Below, one piece after another: positions 54,316 to 64,000 of a stretch of 64,000 bases of DNA (positions are counted from its first letter, which is position 1; each line of letters starts with the position of its first letter). A model generated the notes under the pieces. The model saw nothing but the letters and a program-made list of their open reading frames with translations. It was not told where the DNA came from and searched no databases. The position numbers were made by a program, and so were the translations under genes. The DNA comes from Bufo bufo (lineage: Eukaryota > Chordata > Amphibia > Anura > Bufonidae), in assembly GCF_905171765.1 (NCBI RefSeq), contig NC_053390.1:508947444-509011443 (forward strand), read 5' to 3'.

Positions 54316-55424
54316 TCAAATTAAGTGTGTTATTGTAATAGCTTGCCCTGATCCCTGGCTTTTCTCTTTTCACTCCATGCCTGTATGTAATTAGTCAATT
54401 AAGTGAGGTACTTTGATTTTCTGTATTAAATTTTTTTTTATTTTCTTTCTTTTCTAGAGTGACATATTGGATGGATGACTAGGAGTGATGAATCGCCGGG
54501 GCAACAGATTATGTGTTTTGTCTTTCTGCATATCATTTTTGTGTGAATAATTTTTTATGCGCATGGTCGTGGACTGAGGTCGTGAGGAATTGCTTATTTT
54601 TCTTTTTTCTTTTATTAATTATTTACAATGGCCTTGATTATACCTACGTATGGCATCTAAATGGGGTGGTATATGGTGGGCTATGGGGTGAGTCCCCCCC
54701 ACTGAGTGTGGGTGTGATTCCCTGGTGCCTCCCTCAGGGCGAGGTTGCATCTGTCACGGTGGTGATGGGTGCTCTCTATGCCCCCATCCATTCCTGGATA
54801 CCTTTGTGGGTTGAATTTGGCCTTTCTTGATTTCATTTAATTAAATATTACAGGAGAACCCTGTTGATCCCATCGTTAATAATCTAACTTGATGGATAAT
54901 TGATATTCTTGTTTTATTTTTTCTATTTATTTATTTATTTATGGCTTGTTTTCCATTATTTAAAATGGTGGTCCTCAGCTCATGCAATGTATTGCGCGTG
55001 CACCTGGCACCTGCATTACCTGCCCTTCACTAATATTGACGCTTTATGATCTCATGTGCAGCCTGTGTTGTTGCATGCCGTTCATGGCACGCTTTTTCAT
55101 CTCTGTGCCCATGGTGAGTCCCCTCCTCCCTAATCATCCTGATACTGCCACTGTATACATATGATGTACACATGTGTTATTGATCATTTTAATGAGGACT
55201 ATTTATTTGAATTATGATTTTATGTCACAGCTGGTATTGGATATATTCATCAATAATCATGCTTTGGAATATTTTGTAATGATCACCTATATTCATGAAT
55301 TTCTTGCACTATGTTTGGACTTTATATATAATTTATGGATTTTGTGTAAATTGTCACTGAATAATTGATGATTTCATGCACTTGCACTTTATGCTTATAA
55401 ACTCCATGTTCACTGTCACTTGTT
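54316..55424. other. 3' non-coding stretch of PLE 3
   Basis: No gene is recognised. AT-rich, with short unrelated open frames. It is assigned to the PLE because it lies between its stop codon and a PLE-type hairpin motif. Confidence 0.4.
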
Positions 55425-55463
55425 GCTTTAGAAAGGCTCTAGTATGGAGCCGAAACGTTGTGT
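55425..55463 (+). ncRNA. PLE-associated hairpin with GAAACG tail, copy D (degenerate hammerhead-like)
   Basis: Hairpin GGCTC (55435-55439) with GAGCC (55447-55451), then GAAA and self-complementary ACGT (55455-55458), then TG. Compared with copies A-C the stem bases differ completely but still pair. The CTGATGA box is not recognisable (CTTTAGAA), so a catalytic hammerhead is unlikely in this copy. Confidence 0.45.
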
Positions 55464-55619
55464 CTTGCATGGGTAAATACGTTTTTGCACATTTACTTTT
55501 CCTATTTGAGTGTGCTGTCTTTTTTTATTTTTTGTATTATTGGGCTATTGTCTTGTCCCTTTGGACTTGCACCTCATATTGCTACGTTTGGTCCGGTGCT
55601 GCGATTGTCTACATTTGTG

Positions 55620-55629
55620 TGTGTATATA

Positions 55630-55704
<75 letters not shown>
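55620..55704. repeat. TA/TG microsatellite, left of Tc1
   Basis: Runs of TGTGTATATATA up to the element's left end. The same kind of tract resumes at 56755-56790, so the Tc1/mariner element inserted into an existing microsatellite. Confidence 0.9.
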
Positions 55705-55707
<3 letters not shown>

Positions 55708-56751
55708 TCACCTAAAGAATTATTAGGAACACCTGTTCTATTTCTCATTAATGCAATTATCTAGTCAACCAATCACATGGCAGTTGCTTCAATGCATTTA
55801 GGGGTGTGGTCCTGGTTAAGACAATCTCCTGAACTCCAAACTGAATGTCAGAATGGGAAAGAAAGATGATTTAAGCAATTTTGAGCGTGGCATGGTTGTT
55901 GGTGCCAGACGGGCCGGTCTGAGTATTTCACAATCTGCTCAGTTACTGGGATTTTCACGCACAACCATTTCTAGGGTTTACAAAGAATGGTGTGAAAAGG
56001 GAAAAACATCCAGTATGCGGCAGTCCTGTGGGCAAAAATACCTTGTGGATGCTAGAGGTCAGAGGAGAATGGGCCGACTGATTCAAGCTGATAGAAGAGC
56101 AACGTTGACTGAAATAACCACTCGTTACAACCGAGGTATGCAGCAAAGCATTTGTGAAGCCACAACACGCACAACCTTGAGGCGGATGGACTAAAATAGT
56201 AGAAGACCCCACCGGGTACCACTCATCTCCACTACAAATAGGAAAAAGATGCTACAATTTGCACGAGCTCACCAAAATTGGACTGTTGAAGACTGGAAAA
56301 ATGTTGCCTGGTCTGATGAGTCTCGATTTCTGTTGAGACATTCAAATGGTAGAGTCCGAATTTGGCGTAAACAGAATGAGAACATGTATCCATCCTCTGA
56401 TGGCTACTTCCAGCAGGATAATGCACCATGTCACAAACCTCGAATCATTTCGAATTGGTTTCTTGAACATGACAATGAGTTCACTGTACTAAAATGGCCC
56501 CACAGTCACCAGATCTCAACCCAATAGAGCATCTTTGGGATGTGGTGGAACGGGAGCTTCGTGCCCTGGATGTGCATCCCTCAAATCTCCTATCAACTGC
56601 AAGATGCTATCCTATCAATATGGGCCAACATTTCTAAAGAATGCTATCAGCACCTTGTTGAGTCAATGCCACGTAGAATTAAGGCATTTCTTAAGGCAAA
56701 AGGGGGTCCAACAGCGTATTAGTATGGTGTTCCTAATAATTCTTTAGGTGA

Positions 56752-56754
<3 letters not shown>
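55705..56754 (+). mobile_element. Tc1/mariner element, DD36E-type, internally deleted
   Basis: Ends CACTCACCTAAAGAATTATT and AATAATTCTTTAGGTGAGTG are inverted. TA precedes the left end (55703-55704), but the right flank is TG within the microsatellite, so the duplication has mutated or slipped. Length is 1050 bp. The transposase lacks an internal block. Confidence 0.85.
55853..56722 (+). pseudogene. Tc1/mariner transposase, DD36E-type, deleted and frameshifted
   Basis: The start MGKKDDLSNFERGMVVGARR and helix-turn-helix (SAQLLGFSRTTISRVYKEW) run to a stop at 56194. The frame resumes at 56249 (LQFARAHQNWTVEDWKN) with the first Asp in AWSDESRF. Between WRKQNENM and YPSSDGYFQQDNAPCHK the usual Gly-rich block (MVWG) is deleted, so the second Asp follows too soon. 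A missing base after KWP shifts the frame before [14 protein letters not shown]. Correcting for that base by position, 36 residues separate Asp and Glu, as in the DD36E (Incomer-type) group. The C-terminus ends RIKAFLKAKGGPTAY at 56722. Confidence 0.82.
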
Positions 56755-56792
<38 letters not shown>

Positions 56793-56795
<3 letters not shown>

Positions 56796-57304
56796 CTATC
56801 TCAAATGTCTCCAATGGGTTAAACCCGTCACCACCCTAGACAACCAGAGGTACAGGGTATTAATCACTAAGCTAAGGTGGCAATGTGAATAGAATCATAG
56901 CAGTAAAGAAGCATATTGTCTGTTGTGGGCAGCAATGGTCTTGGAAGCTTTCCATTTAAAAATCCTGACCAGTTTATTTTTTACATACCATATTTTTCAC
57001 CCCATAAGAAGCATTTTTCCCCCCAAAGTGGGGGGAAAATGTCCCTTCGTCTTATAGGGTGAATACTAATGAGCGCTGCCATTATGGAAACGCTCATTAG
57101 TACCGGAGGATCGGAAAGCGGTGCAGGCTTTGTACTCACCGCTTCCTGGTCCTCGGCTGTGTTGTGGCTGCGCACAGCTTGAGAGCGCTCTGTGACCTCA
57201 CGCTGTAAGCGTGAGGTCACAGCCGACGGCAGGAGGAAGAAGATCGCTGGCGATGAGGGGCAGTGGTGGCCGGAGAAGGAGAGTTAAGTGTTTTATTTTA
57301 TTTT
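56793..57304. other. Non-coding, includes a GC-rich palindrome
   Basis: No gene is recognised. TGACCTCACGC-TGTAA-GCGTGAGGTCA (57192-57218) is a strong hairpin. CCCATAAGAAGCATTTTTCC and CGTCTTATAGGG (about 57000-57060) form another inverted motif, resembling the end of a short repeat element. Confidence 0.45.
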
Positions 57305-60004
57305 ATGTGATATGAGGCTTCTGGGGGCTGATGAGGGGAATGGGTCTGATAAGAGGCTGCTGGGGGCGTATGAGAGGCTGCTGAGGGCTGATGAGAAGCA
57401 TGGAGGGCTGATGAGAGGCATGGAGAGCTAATGAGAGGCTGCTGAGGGATGCTGAGAGGCATGGGGGGGCTGCTGAAAGGCATGGGGGCTGATGAGAGGC
57501 ATGGGGGCTGGTGAGAGGCATGGGGGGCTGATGAGAGGCTGCTGGGGGCTGATGAGAGGCTGCTAGGGACTAATGAGAGGCTTCTGGGGTCTGAAAAGAG
57601 GCTGCTGGAGACTGATGAGAGGTATGGGGTCTGATAAGAGGCTGATAGGGGGCTGATGAGAGTCAAGGGGGTGCAGATGAGAGGCATGGGGGGGCTTCTG
57701 GGGGCTGATGAGTGGCTGCTAGGGGCTGATGAGAGGATGCTTGGGGCTAATGAGAGGCTGCTGGGGGCTGATCAGAGGCATGGGGGGCTTATGAGAGGTA
57801 TGGGATCTGATAAGAGGCTGCTGGGGCTGATGAGAAGTATGGGGTCTGATAAGAGCCTTCTGGGGGCTGATGAGAGGTATGAGTCTGATAAGAGGCTGCT
57901 GGGGGCGTATGAGAGGCTGATGAGAGGCATGGAGGGCTGATGAGAGGCTGCTGAGGGATGCTGAGAGGCATGGGGGGGCTGCTCAGAGGCTGCTGGGGGC
58001 TGATGGGAGGCTGCTGGGGGCTGATGTGAGGCTTCCGGGGTCTGATAAGAGGCTGCTGGAGGCTGATGACAGGTATGGGGGCTGATGAGAGGCTGATAGG
58101 GGGCTGATGAGAGTCAAGGGGGTGCAGATGAGAGGCATAGGGGGGCTGCTGGGGGCTGATGAGTGGCTGCTGGGGGCTGATGAGTGGCTGCTGGGGGCTG
58201 ATAAGAGGCTGCTGGGGGATGATAGGCTGCTGGGGGCTGATAAGAGGCTGCTCAGAGGCTGATAAGAGGCTGCTCAGAGGCTGCTGGGGCTGATCAGCGG
58301 CTGCTGGGGGCTGATGAGAGGCATGGGGGGCTGATGAGAGGTATGGGGTTTGATAAGAGGCATAGGGGGCTTATGAGAAGTATGGGGTTTGATAAGAGGC
58401 AATGGAGGCTGATGAGAGGCAATGGGGGCTGATATGAGGCTGCTGGGGACTGATATGAGGCTGCTGGGGACTGATGAGAGGCTGCTGGGGGCTGATGAGA
58501 GATATGGGGGCTGATTAGAGACTGCTAGAGATGATGAGAGGCATGGGGGGCTGATGAGAGCCATGGGGGCTGAGGAGAGGCTGCTGGAGGCTGATGAGAG
58601 GCTGCTGGGGCTGTAGAGAGGTATGGGATCTGATAGGCTGCTGGGGTCTGATAAGAGGCTGCTGGGGACTGATGAGAGGCTGCTGGGGGCTGATGAGAGG
58701 TAATGGGGTCTGATGAGAGGCTGTTGGGGTCTGATGAGAGGCTGCAGGGGGCTGATGAGATGCTGCTGGGGGCTGATGAGAGGCTGCTGGGGGCTGATGA
58801 AAGGCATGGGGGGCTGATGAGAGGTATGGGGTCTGATAAGAGGCTGCTGGGGGCTGATGAGAGGTATAGGGGCTGAAAAGACACTGCTGGGAACTGATAA
58901 GAGGCTGCTGGGGGCTGATGAGAGGCATGAGGGCTGATAAGAGCCATGGGGGCTGATGAGAAGCTGCTGGGGGCTGATGAGAGGCTGCTGGGGACTGATG
59001 AGAGGCTGCTGGGGACTGATGAGAGATATGGGGGCTGATAAGAGGCTGCTATGTGCTGATAAAAGGCTGCTGTGGGCTGATAAGAAGTATGGGGTCTGAT
59101 AAGAGGCAATGGGGGCTGATATGAGGCTGCTGGGGGATGATGAGAGGCTGCTGGGGCTGATGAGAGGCTGCTGGGGCTGATGAGAGGTATAGGGCGGATA
59201 AAAGGCTGCTGGGGGCTGATGAGAGGCTGCTGGGGGCTAATGAGAGGCTTTTGGGGGCTGATGAGAGGCTGCTGGCGGCTGAAGAGAGGTTGCTGGGGGA
59301 TGATGAGAGGCATGGGGGTTGATGAGAGGCTGCTTAGGGCTGAAGAGAGGTTTCTGGGGATGAGAGGCTGCTGGGGGCTGATGAGAGGTATAGGGCTGAT
59401 GAAAGGCTGCTGGGGGCTGATGAGAGGCTGCTGGCGGCTAATGAAAGGCATAGGGGGGCTGATGAGAGGCTTCTGGGGGCTGATGAGAGGCTGCTGGCGG
59501 CTGAAGAGAGGTTGCTGGGGGATGAGAGGCATGGGGGCTGATGAGAGGCTGCTGGGGGCTGATGAGAGGTATAGGGCTGATGAAAAGCTGCTGTGGGCTG
59601 ATAAAAGGCTGCTGGGGCTGATGAGAGGCTGCTGGCTGCTGATGAGAGGCATAGGGGGATGATAAGAGGCTGCTGGGGGCTGATGAGAGGCTGCTGGGGC
59701 TGATGAGAGGTATAGGGCGGATAAAAGGCTGCTGGGGGCTGATGAGAGGCTGCTGGGGGCTAATGAGAGGCTTTTGGGGGCTGATGAGAGGCTGCTGGGG
59801 GCTAAGAGGGATGAGATCTGATAAAAGGCTGCTAGGGGCTGATGAGAGGCATGGGGGTGCTGATAAAAGGTATGGAGGGCTGATGAGAGGCTGCTGGGGG
59901 CTGATGAGAGGCATGGAGGGTGCTGATGAGAGGCATGAGGGGCTGATGAGAGGTATGGGGTCTGATAAGAGGCTTCTGGGGGCTGATGAGAGGTATGGGT
60001 CTGA
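57305..60004 (+). repeat. Satellite block 1, ~21-bp unit
   Basis: Units such as GAGAGGCTGCTGGGGGCTGAT, with variants (GAGAGGCATGGGGG..., GAGAGGTATGGGGTCTGAT, AAGAGGCTGCT), follow each other for 2.7 kb. Because 21 is divisible by 3, several frames on both strands stay open for hundreds of codons (heptads like LISPQQP on the minus strand, GADERLL on the plus strand). These are not genes. Confidence 0.95.
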
Positions 60005-60914
60005 TAAGCAAATCGTGAATGTGACGAACAGGAGTAACTAATAACCAGTTGAGGTGCACTCAGTAAAGCAGACTCACCCTGTCCACTCCAACAATGAAAC
60101 TGAGTATAACAAAAGTAAGTGGGCACTCTCAGGATATCTGAACCATAGGGAATTTATTAGCATATACAATGTGGTTCAATAAATAATGGTGGCTATATAC
60201 AACAACAACAGTCAATAATAAAATATTAAATAGCATAGATAACTAAAATGTAAAATGGCGCACCTAAAGTGCATAGACTGGTAGTAGGACCAAGAAGCAG
60301 CAATCACTAAACATTCAACATAAAAGGACTAATGTAGGTACAATATATCATAGAAAATTGAAAAATGGAAAAATCAATATCACAGTCTAACAGGCTGGTG
60401 TCGATTAGTGCAAATCGTATTGATGAATTCCAATGTAAAATAGTCCCGAATATAAATAGCAGCAATATTGGTAATGTCCTGAAATATGCCCAATGCGATA
60501 AACTGGTGATTATAATCGAATGTTCTTATGTCCCACACTGGTAAAGTATGAACATGCAAGGAGTAGCGGCGTCCCGCTAATTGCAAGTACCAGCGGCGTC
60601 CCACTGGAATGTTATCACTGCGAGTTTTAAAATTCTGCCGGAAAAATTCGAACAGTCTTACCGTATCACTTTTCGCATCACAGAATCGCTTTGCAAGGTG
60701 GTCCTGTGTGTGTAGAGACCAATATTCTACGAGCAATATTCGTCCTGACTTCCCATGCTGGCAATTGTTTGGCACGTGCAGTCAGACCTTCACTATGGAT
60801 TCAGGTCTTGCGTAGTATTTTTCAAAACTACCATTCGTGCGGCGGACGATTTTTCTGTGCGAATCCGGCAAGATATTCCAGCTTTTCAAGTGGTCACAGA
60901 CTTGGGGGTTCTGT
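60005..60914. other. 0.9-kb insertion in the satellite, unidentified
   Basis: Unique-looking sequence between GGGTCTGATAAG and GGGTCTAATAAG. Those flanks could be a target duplication, but the satellite itself contains this motif. A 131-codon minus-strand frame (60775-60380) has no motif I recognise. Two similar segments, AGCGGCGTCCCGCTAATT and AGCGGCGTCCCACTGGAA, lie about 30 bases apart near 60566-60609. Confidence 0.5.
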
Positions 60915-63900
60915 CTTGGGTCTAATAAGAGGCTGCTGGGGGCGTATGAGAGGCTGCTGAGGGCTGATGAGAGGATGCTGGCGGCTGATGAGAGGCATGG
61001 AGGGCTGATGAGAGGCATGGAGGGCTGATGAGAGGCTGCTGAGGGACGCTGAAAGGCATGGGGGGCTGCTGAGAGGCATGGGGCGGCTGATGAGAGGCTG
61101 CTGGGGGCTGATGAGAGGCTTCTGGGGTCTGATAAGAGGCTGCTGGAGGCTGATGACAGGTATGGGGGCTGATGAGAGGCTGCTGGAAACTGATGAGCGG
61201 TATGGGGTCTGATAAGAGGCTGATAGGGGACTGTTGAGAGTCAAGTGGGTGCAGGTGAGAGGCATTGGGGGGCTGCTGGGGGCTGATAAGAGGCTGCTGG
61301 GGGATGTTAGGCTGCTGGGGGCTGATCAGCGGCTGCTGGGGGCTGATCAGCGGCTGCTGGGGGCTGATGAGAGGCATGGGGGCTGATATGAGGCTGCTGG
61401 GGACTGATGAGAGGCTGCTGGGGGCTGATGAGAGATATGGGGGCTGATTAGAGGCTGCTAGAGCTGATGAGAGGCATGGGGGCTGATATGAGGCTGCTGG
61501 GGACTGATGAGAGGCTGCTGGGGGCTGATGAGAGATATGGGGGCTGATTAGAGGCTGCTAGAGCTGATGAGAGGCATGGGGGCTGATGAGAAGTATGGGG
61601 TCTGATAAGAGGCAATGGGGGCTGATATGAGGTTGCTGGGGGATGATGAGAGGCTGCTGGGGCTGATGAGAGGCTGCTGGGGCTGATGAGAGGTATAGGA
61701 CGGATAAAAGGCTGCTGGGGGCTGATAAGAGGTATGGGGTCTGATAGGCTGCTGGGGGCTGATGAGAGGCATGGGGGGGTGCTGATGAGAGGCATGGGGG
61801 TGCTGATGAGAGGCATGAGGTATGGGGTCTGATAAGAGGCTGCTGGAGGCTAAGAGGGATGAGGTCTGATAAAAGGCTGCTAGGGGCTGATGAGAGGCAT
61901 GAGGGGCTGATGAGAGGCATGGGGGTGCTGATAGGCATGGGGGTGCTGATGAGAGGTATGGGGGGCTGATGAGAGGCTGCTGGGGACTGATGAGAGGCTG
62001 CTGGGAGCTGATAAGAGGCATAGGGGGCTGATGAGAGGTATGGGGTCTGATAAGAGGCTGCTGGGGGCTGATGAGAGGCAATGGGGGCTGATATGAGGCT
62101 GCTGGGGACTGATGAGAGGCTGCTGGGGGCTGATGAGAGATATGGGGGCTGATGAGAGGCTGCTAGAGCTGATGAGAGGCATGGGGGGCTGATGAGAGCC
62201 ATGGGGGCTGATAAAAGGCTGCTGGAGGCTGATGAGAGGCTGCTGGGGGCTGAAGAGAGGGTTGGAGTCTGATAGGCTGCTGGGGCTGATGAGAGGCATG
62301 GGGGGTGCTGATGAGAGGCATGGGGGTGCTGATGAGAGGCATGAGGTATGGGGTCTGATAAGAGGCTGCTGGGGGCTAAGAGGCATGAGGTCTGATAAAA
62401 GGCTGCTAGGGGCTGATGAGGGGCTGATGAGAGGTATGGGGGCTGATGAGAGGTATGGGGGCTGATGAGAGGCTTCTGGGGACTGATGAGAGGCATAGAG
62501 GGCTGATGAGAGGTATGGGGTCTGATAAGAGGCTGCTGGGGGCTGATGAGAGGTATGGGGTTGATAAGAGACTGCAGGGGGCTAATGAGAGGCTGCTGGG
62601 GGCTAATAAGAGGCATGGGGGGCTGATGAGAGGCTTCTGGGGGCTGATAAAAGGCTGCTGGGTGCTGATAAGAGGCTTCTGAGGTCTGTTGAGAGACTGC
62701 TGGGGGCTGATGAGATGCTGCTGGGGGCTGATGATATGCTGCTGGGGACTGATGAGAGGCATGGGGGCTGATAAGAGGCTTCTGGGGGTGGATAAAAGGC
62801 TGCTGGGGGCTGATGAGAGGCTGATATGGACTGATGAGGGGCTGCTGTGGGCTGATGGGAGGCTGCTGGGGGCTGATAAGAGGCAATGGTGGCTGATATG
62901 AGGCTGCTGGGGGCTGAAGAGAGGTTGCTGGGGGATGATAAGAGGCATGGGGGCTGATGAGAGGCTGCTGGGAGCTGATGAGAGGTATAGGGTTGATGAA
63001 AGGCTGCTGGAGGCTGATGAGAGGCATTGGGGGCTGATGAGAGGCATGGGGGGGCTGATAAGAGGCTTTTGGGGCTGATGAGAGGCTGTTGGCGGCTGAA
63101 GAGAGGTTGCTGGGGGATGATGAGAGGCATGGGGGCTGATGAGAGGCTGCTTGGGGCTGAAGAGAGGTTGCTGGGGGATGATGAGAGGCATGGGGGCTGA
63201 TGAGAGGCATGGGGGCTGATGAGAGGCTGCTGGGGGCTGATAAAAGGCTGCTGGGGGCTGATGAGAGGCATGGGGCTTATGAGAGGCATGGGGGGGCTGA
63301 TGAGAGGCTGCTGAGGGCTGATGAGAGGCTACTGGGGGCTGATGAGAGGCTGCTGGCGGCTGTGAGAGGCATAGGGGGGCTGATAAGAAGCTGATGAGAG
63401 TCTGATGGGGGCTGATGAGAGGTATGGGGTCTGATAAGAAGTTGCTGGGGGCTAAGAGGGATGGGGTCTGATAAAAGGCTGCTAGGGGCTGATGAGAGGC
63501 ATGAGGGGCTGATGAGAGGCATGGGGGTGCTGATGAGAGGCATGGGGGGCTGATAAGAGGCTGCTGGGAGCTGATAAGAGGCTGCTGGGAGCTGATAAGA
63601 GGCTGCTGGGAGCTGATAAGAGGCATGGTGGGCTGATGAGAGGTATGGGGTTGATAAGAGACTGCTGGGGGCTGATGAGATGCTGCTGGGGGCTGATGAG
63701 AGGCTGATGGGGTCTTATAAGAGGCATGGGGGCTGATGAGAGGCATGGGGGGCTGATCAGAGGTATGGGGGCTGATAAGAGGCTGCTGGGGGCTGATGAG
63801 AGGCTTCTGAGGTCTGATGAGAGGCTGCTGGGGGCTGATAAGAGACTGCTGGGGGCTGATGAGATGCTGCTGGGGACTGAAGAGAGGCTGCTGGGGACTG

Positions 63901-64000
63901 AAGAGAGGCATGGGGGCTGATGAGAGGCATGGGGGCTGATGAGAGGCATGGGGAGCTGATTAGAGGTATGGGGACTGATAAGAGGCTGCTGGGGGCTGAT
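60915..64000 (+). repeat. Satellite block 2, ~21-bp unit, runs off the window
   Basis: Same units as block 1, with higher-order repetition of longer strings (for example 61373-61460 recurs at 61467-61590). It continues to the last base, so the true size is unknown. Long open frames (up to 550 codons) are artefacts of the 21-bp period. Confidence 0.95.

Noticed and set aside
57305..60004. G-quadruplex clusters from repeated GGGGG runs
   Set aside because: The runs are usually separated by about 16 bases, longer than the loops that favour stable quadruplexes; left as possible only in locally compressed units.
60005..60914. Retroelement insertion with a 12-bp target duplication
   Set aside because: The flanking GGGTCTGATAAG motif occurs throughout the satellite, so it cannot be told from a chance repeat; the insert itself is unidentified.
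58525..63911. Open frames of 500-550 codons with Pro/Gln/Ser heptads
   Set aside because: They lie wholly in the ~21-bp satellite, exist in several frames and on both strands, and have no start context or unique domain.
57305..64000. Recurrent CTGATGAGAGG in the satellite, which contains the hammerhead CUGAUGAG box
   Set aside because: No GAAA box, no stem II or stem III partner and no cleavage-site context accompany it; the match comes from the repeat unit GGGGGCTGATGAGAGG.

Overview
This window looks like transposon-packed intergenic DNA from a vertebrate, most likely an amphibian and probably a frog or toad. The inference rests on the mixture seen: many Tc1/mariner families, a piggyBac with its non-coding repeats, an L1/Tx1-type LINE, several Penelope-like elements (PLEs), hAT elements and many short inverted-repeat elements. 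I recognise no host protein-coding gene, rRNA or tRNA. Almost every open frame belongs to a mobile element or is an artefact of a tandem repeat.

Layout. 1-5.7 kb: a Tc1/mariner remnant, a hammerhead-like motif and four short TIR elements, two of them 485-bp mirror copies. 5.75-8.05 kb: a TIR element holding an LTR retrotransposon remnant whose second LTR piece is inverted. 8.7-9.35 kb: a 628-bp foldback element with TTAA flanks. 10.0-11.9 kb: a hAT element with perfect 8-bp target duplications, split by an apparently intact Tc1 element. 12.4-13.8 kb: a ~69-bp minisatellite. 15.6-19.3 kb: a LINE with a 950-codon ORF2 fragment. 19.3-24.3 kb: an alternating inverted array and a nearly complete piggyBac transposase. 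24.3-28.5 kb: AT-rich tandem repeats split by a DD37E-type element. 28.5-31.6 kb: a Tc1 element with another Tc1 inside it.

33.4-55.5 kb is a nested block. A PLE on the minus strand is cut by an outer hAT (36063-50271). That hAT holds an inner hAT (36647-49957) with a ZMYM1-like transposase. The inner hAT in turn holds a PLE fragment, a 2.1-kb foldback element, two Tc1 elements and a satellite palindrome. Another PLE on the plus strand follows, interrupted by a Tc1 element with an uninterrupted transposase. 55.7-56.8 kb: a DD36E-type Tc1/mariner in a TA/TG microsatellite. 57.3 kb to the window end: more than 5.7 kb of a ~21-bp satellite with one 0.9-kb interruption.

There is no operon or pathway here; the parts relate by order of insertion. 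The points most worth a second look are the hammerhead-like motifs linked to PLEs, the four-level nest that can be dated by target duplications, the inverted-LTR retroelement, the giant foldback element, and two uninterrupted Tc1 transposases with clean termini.
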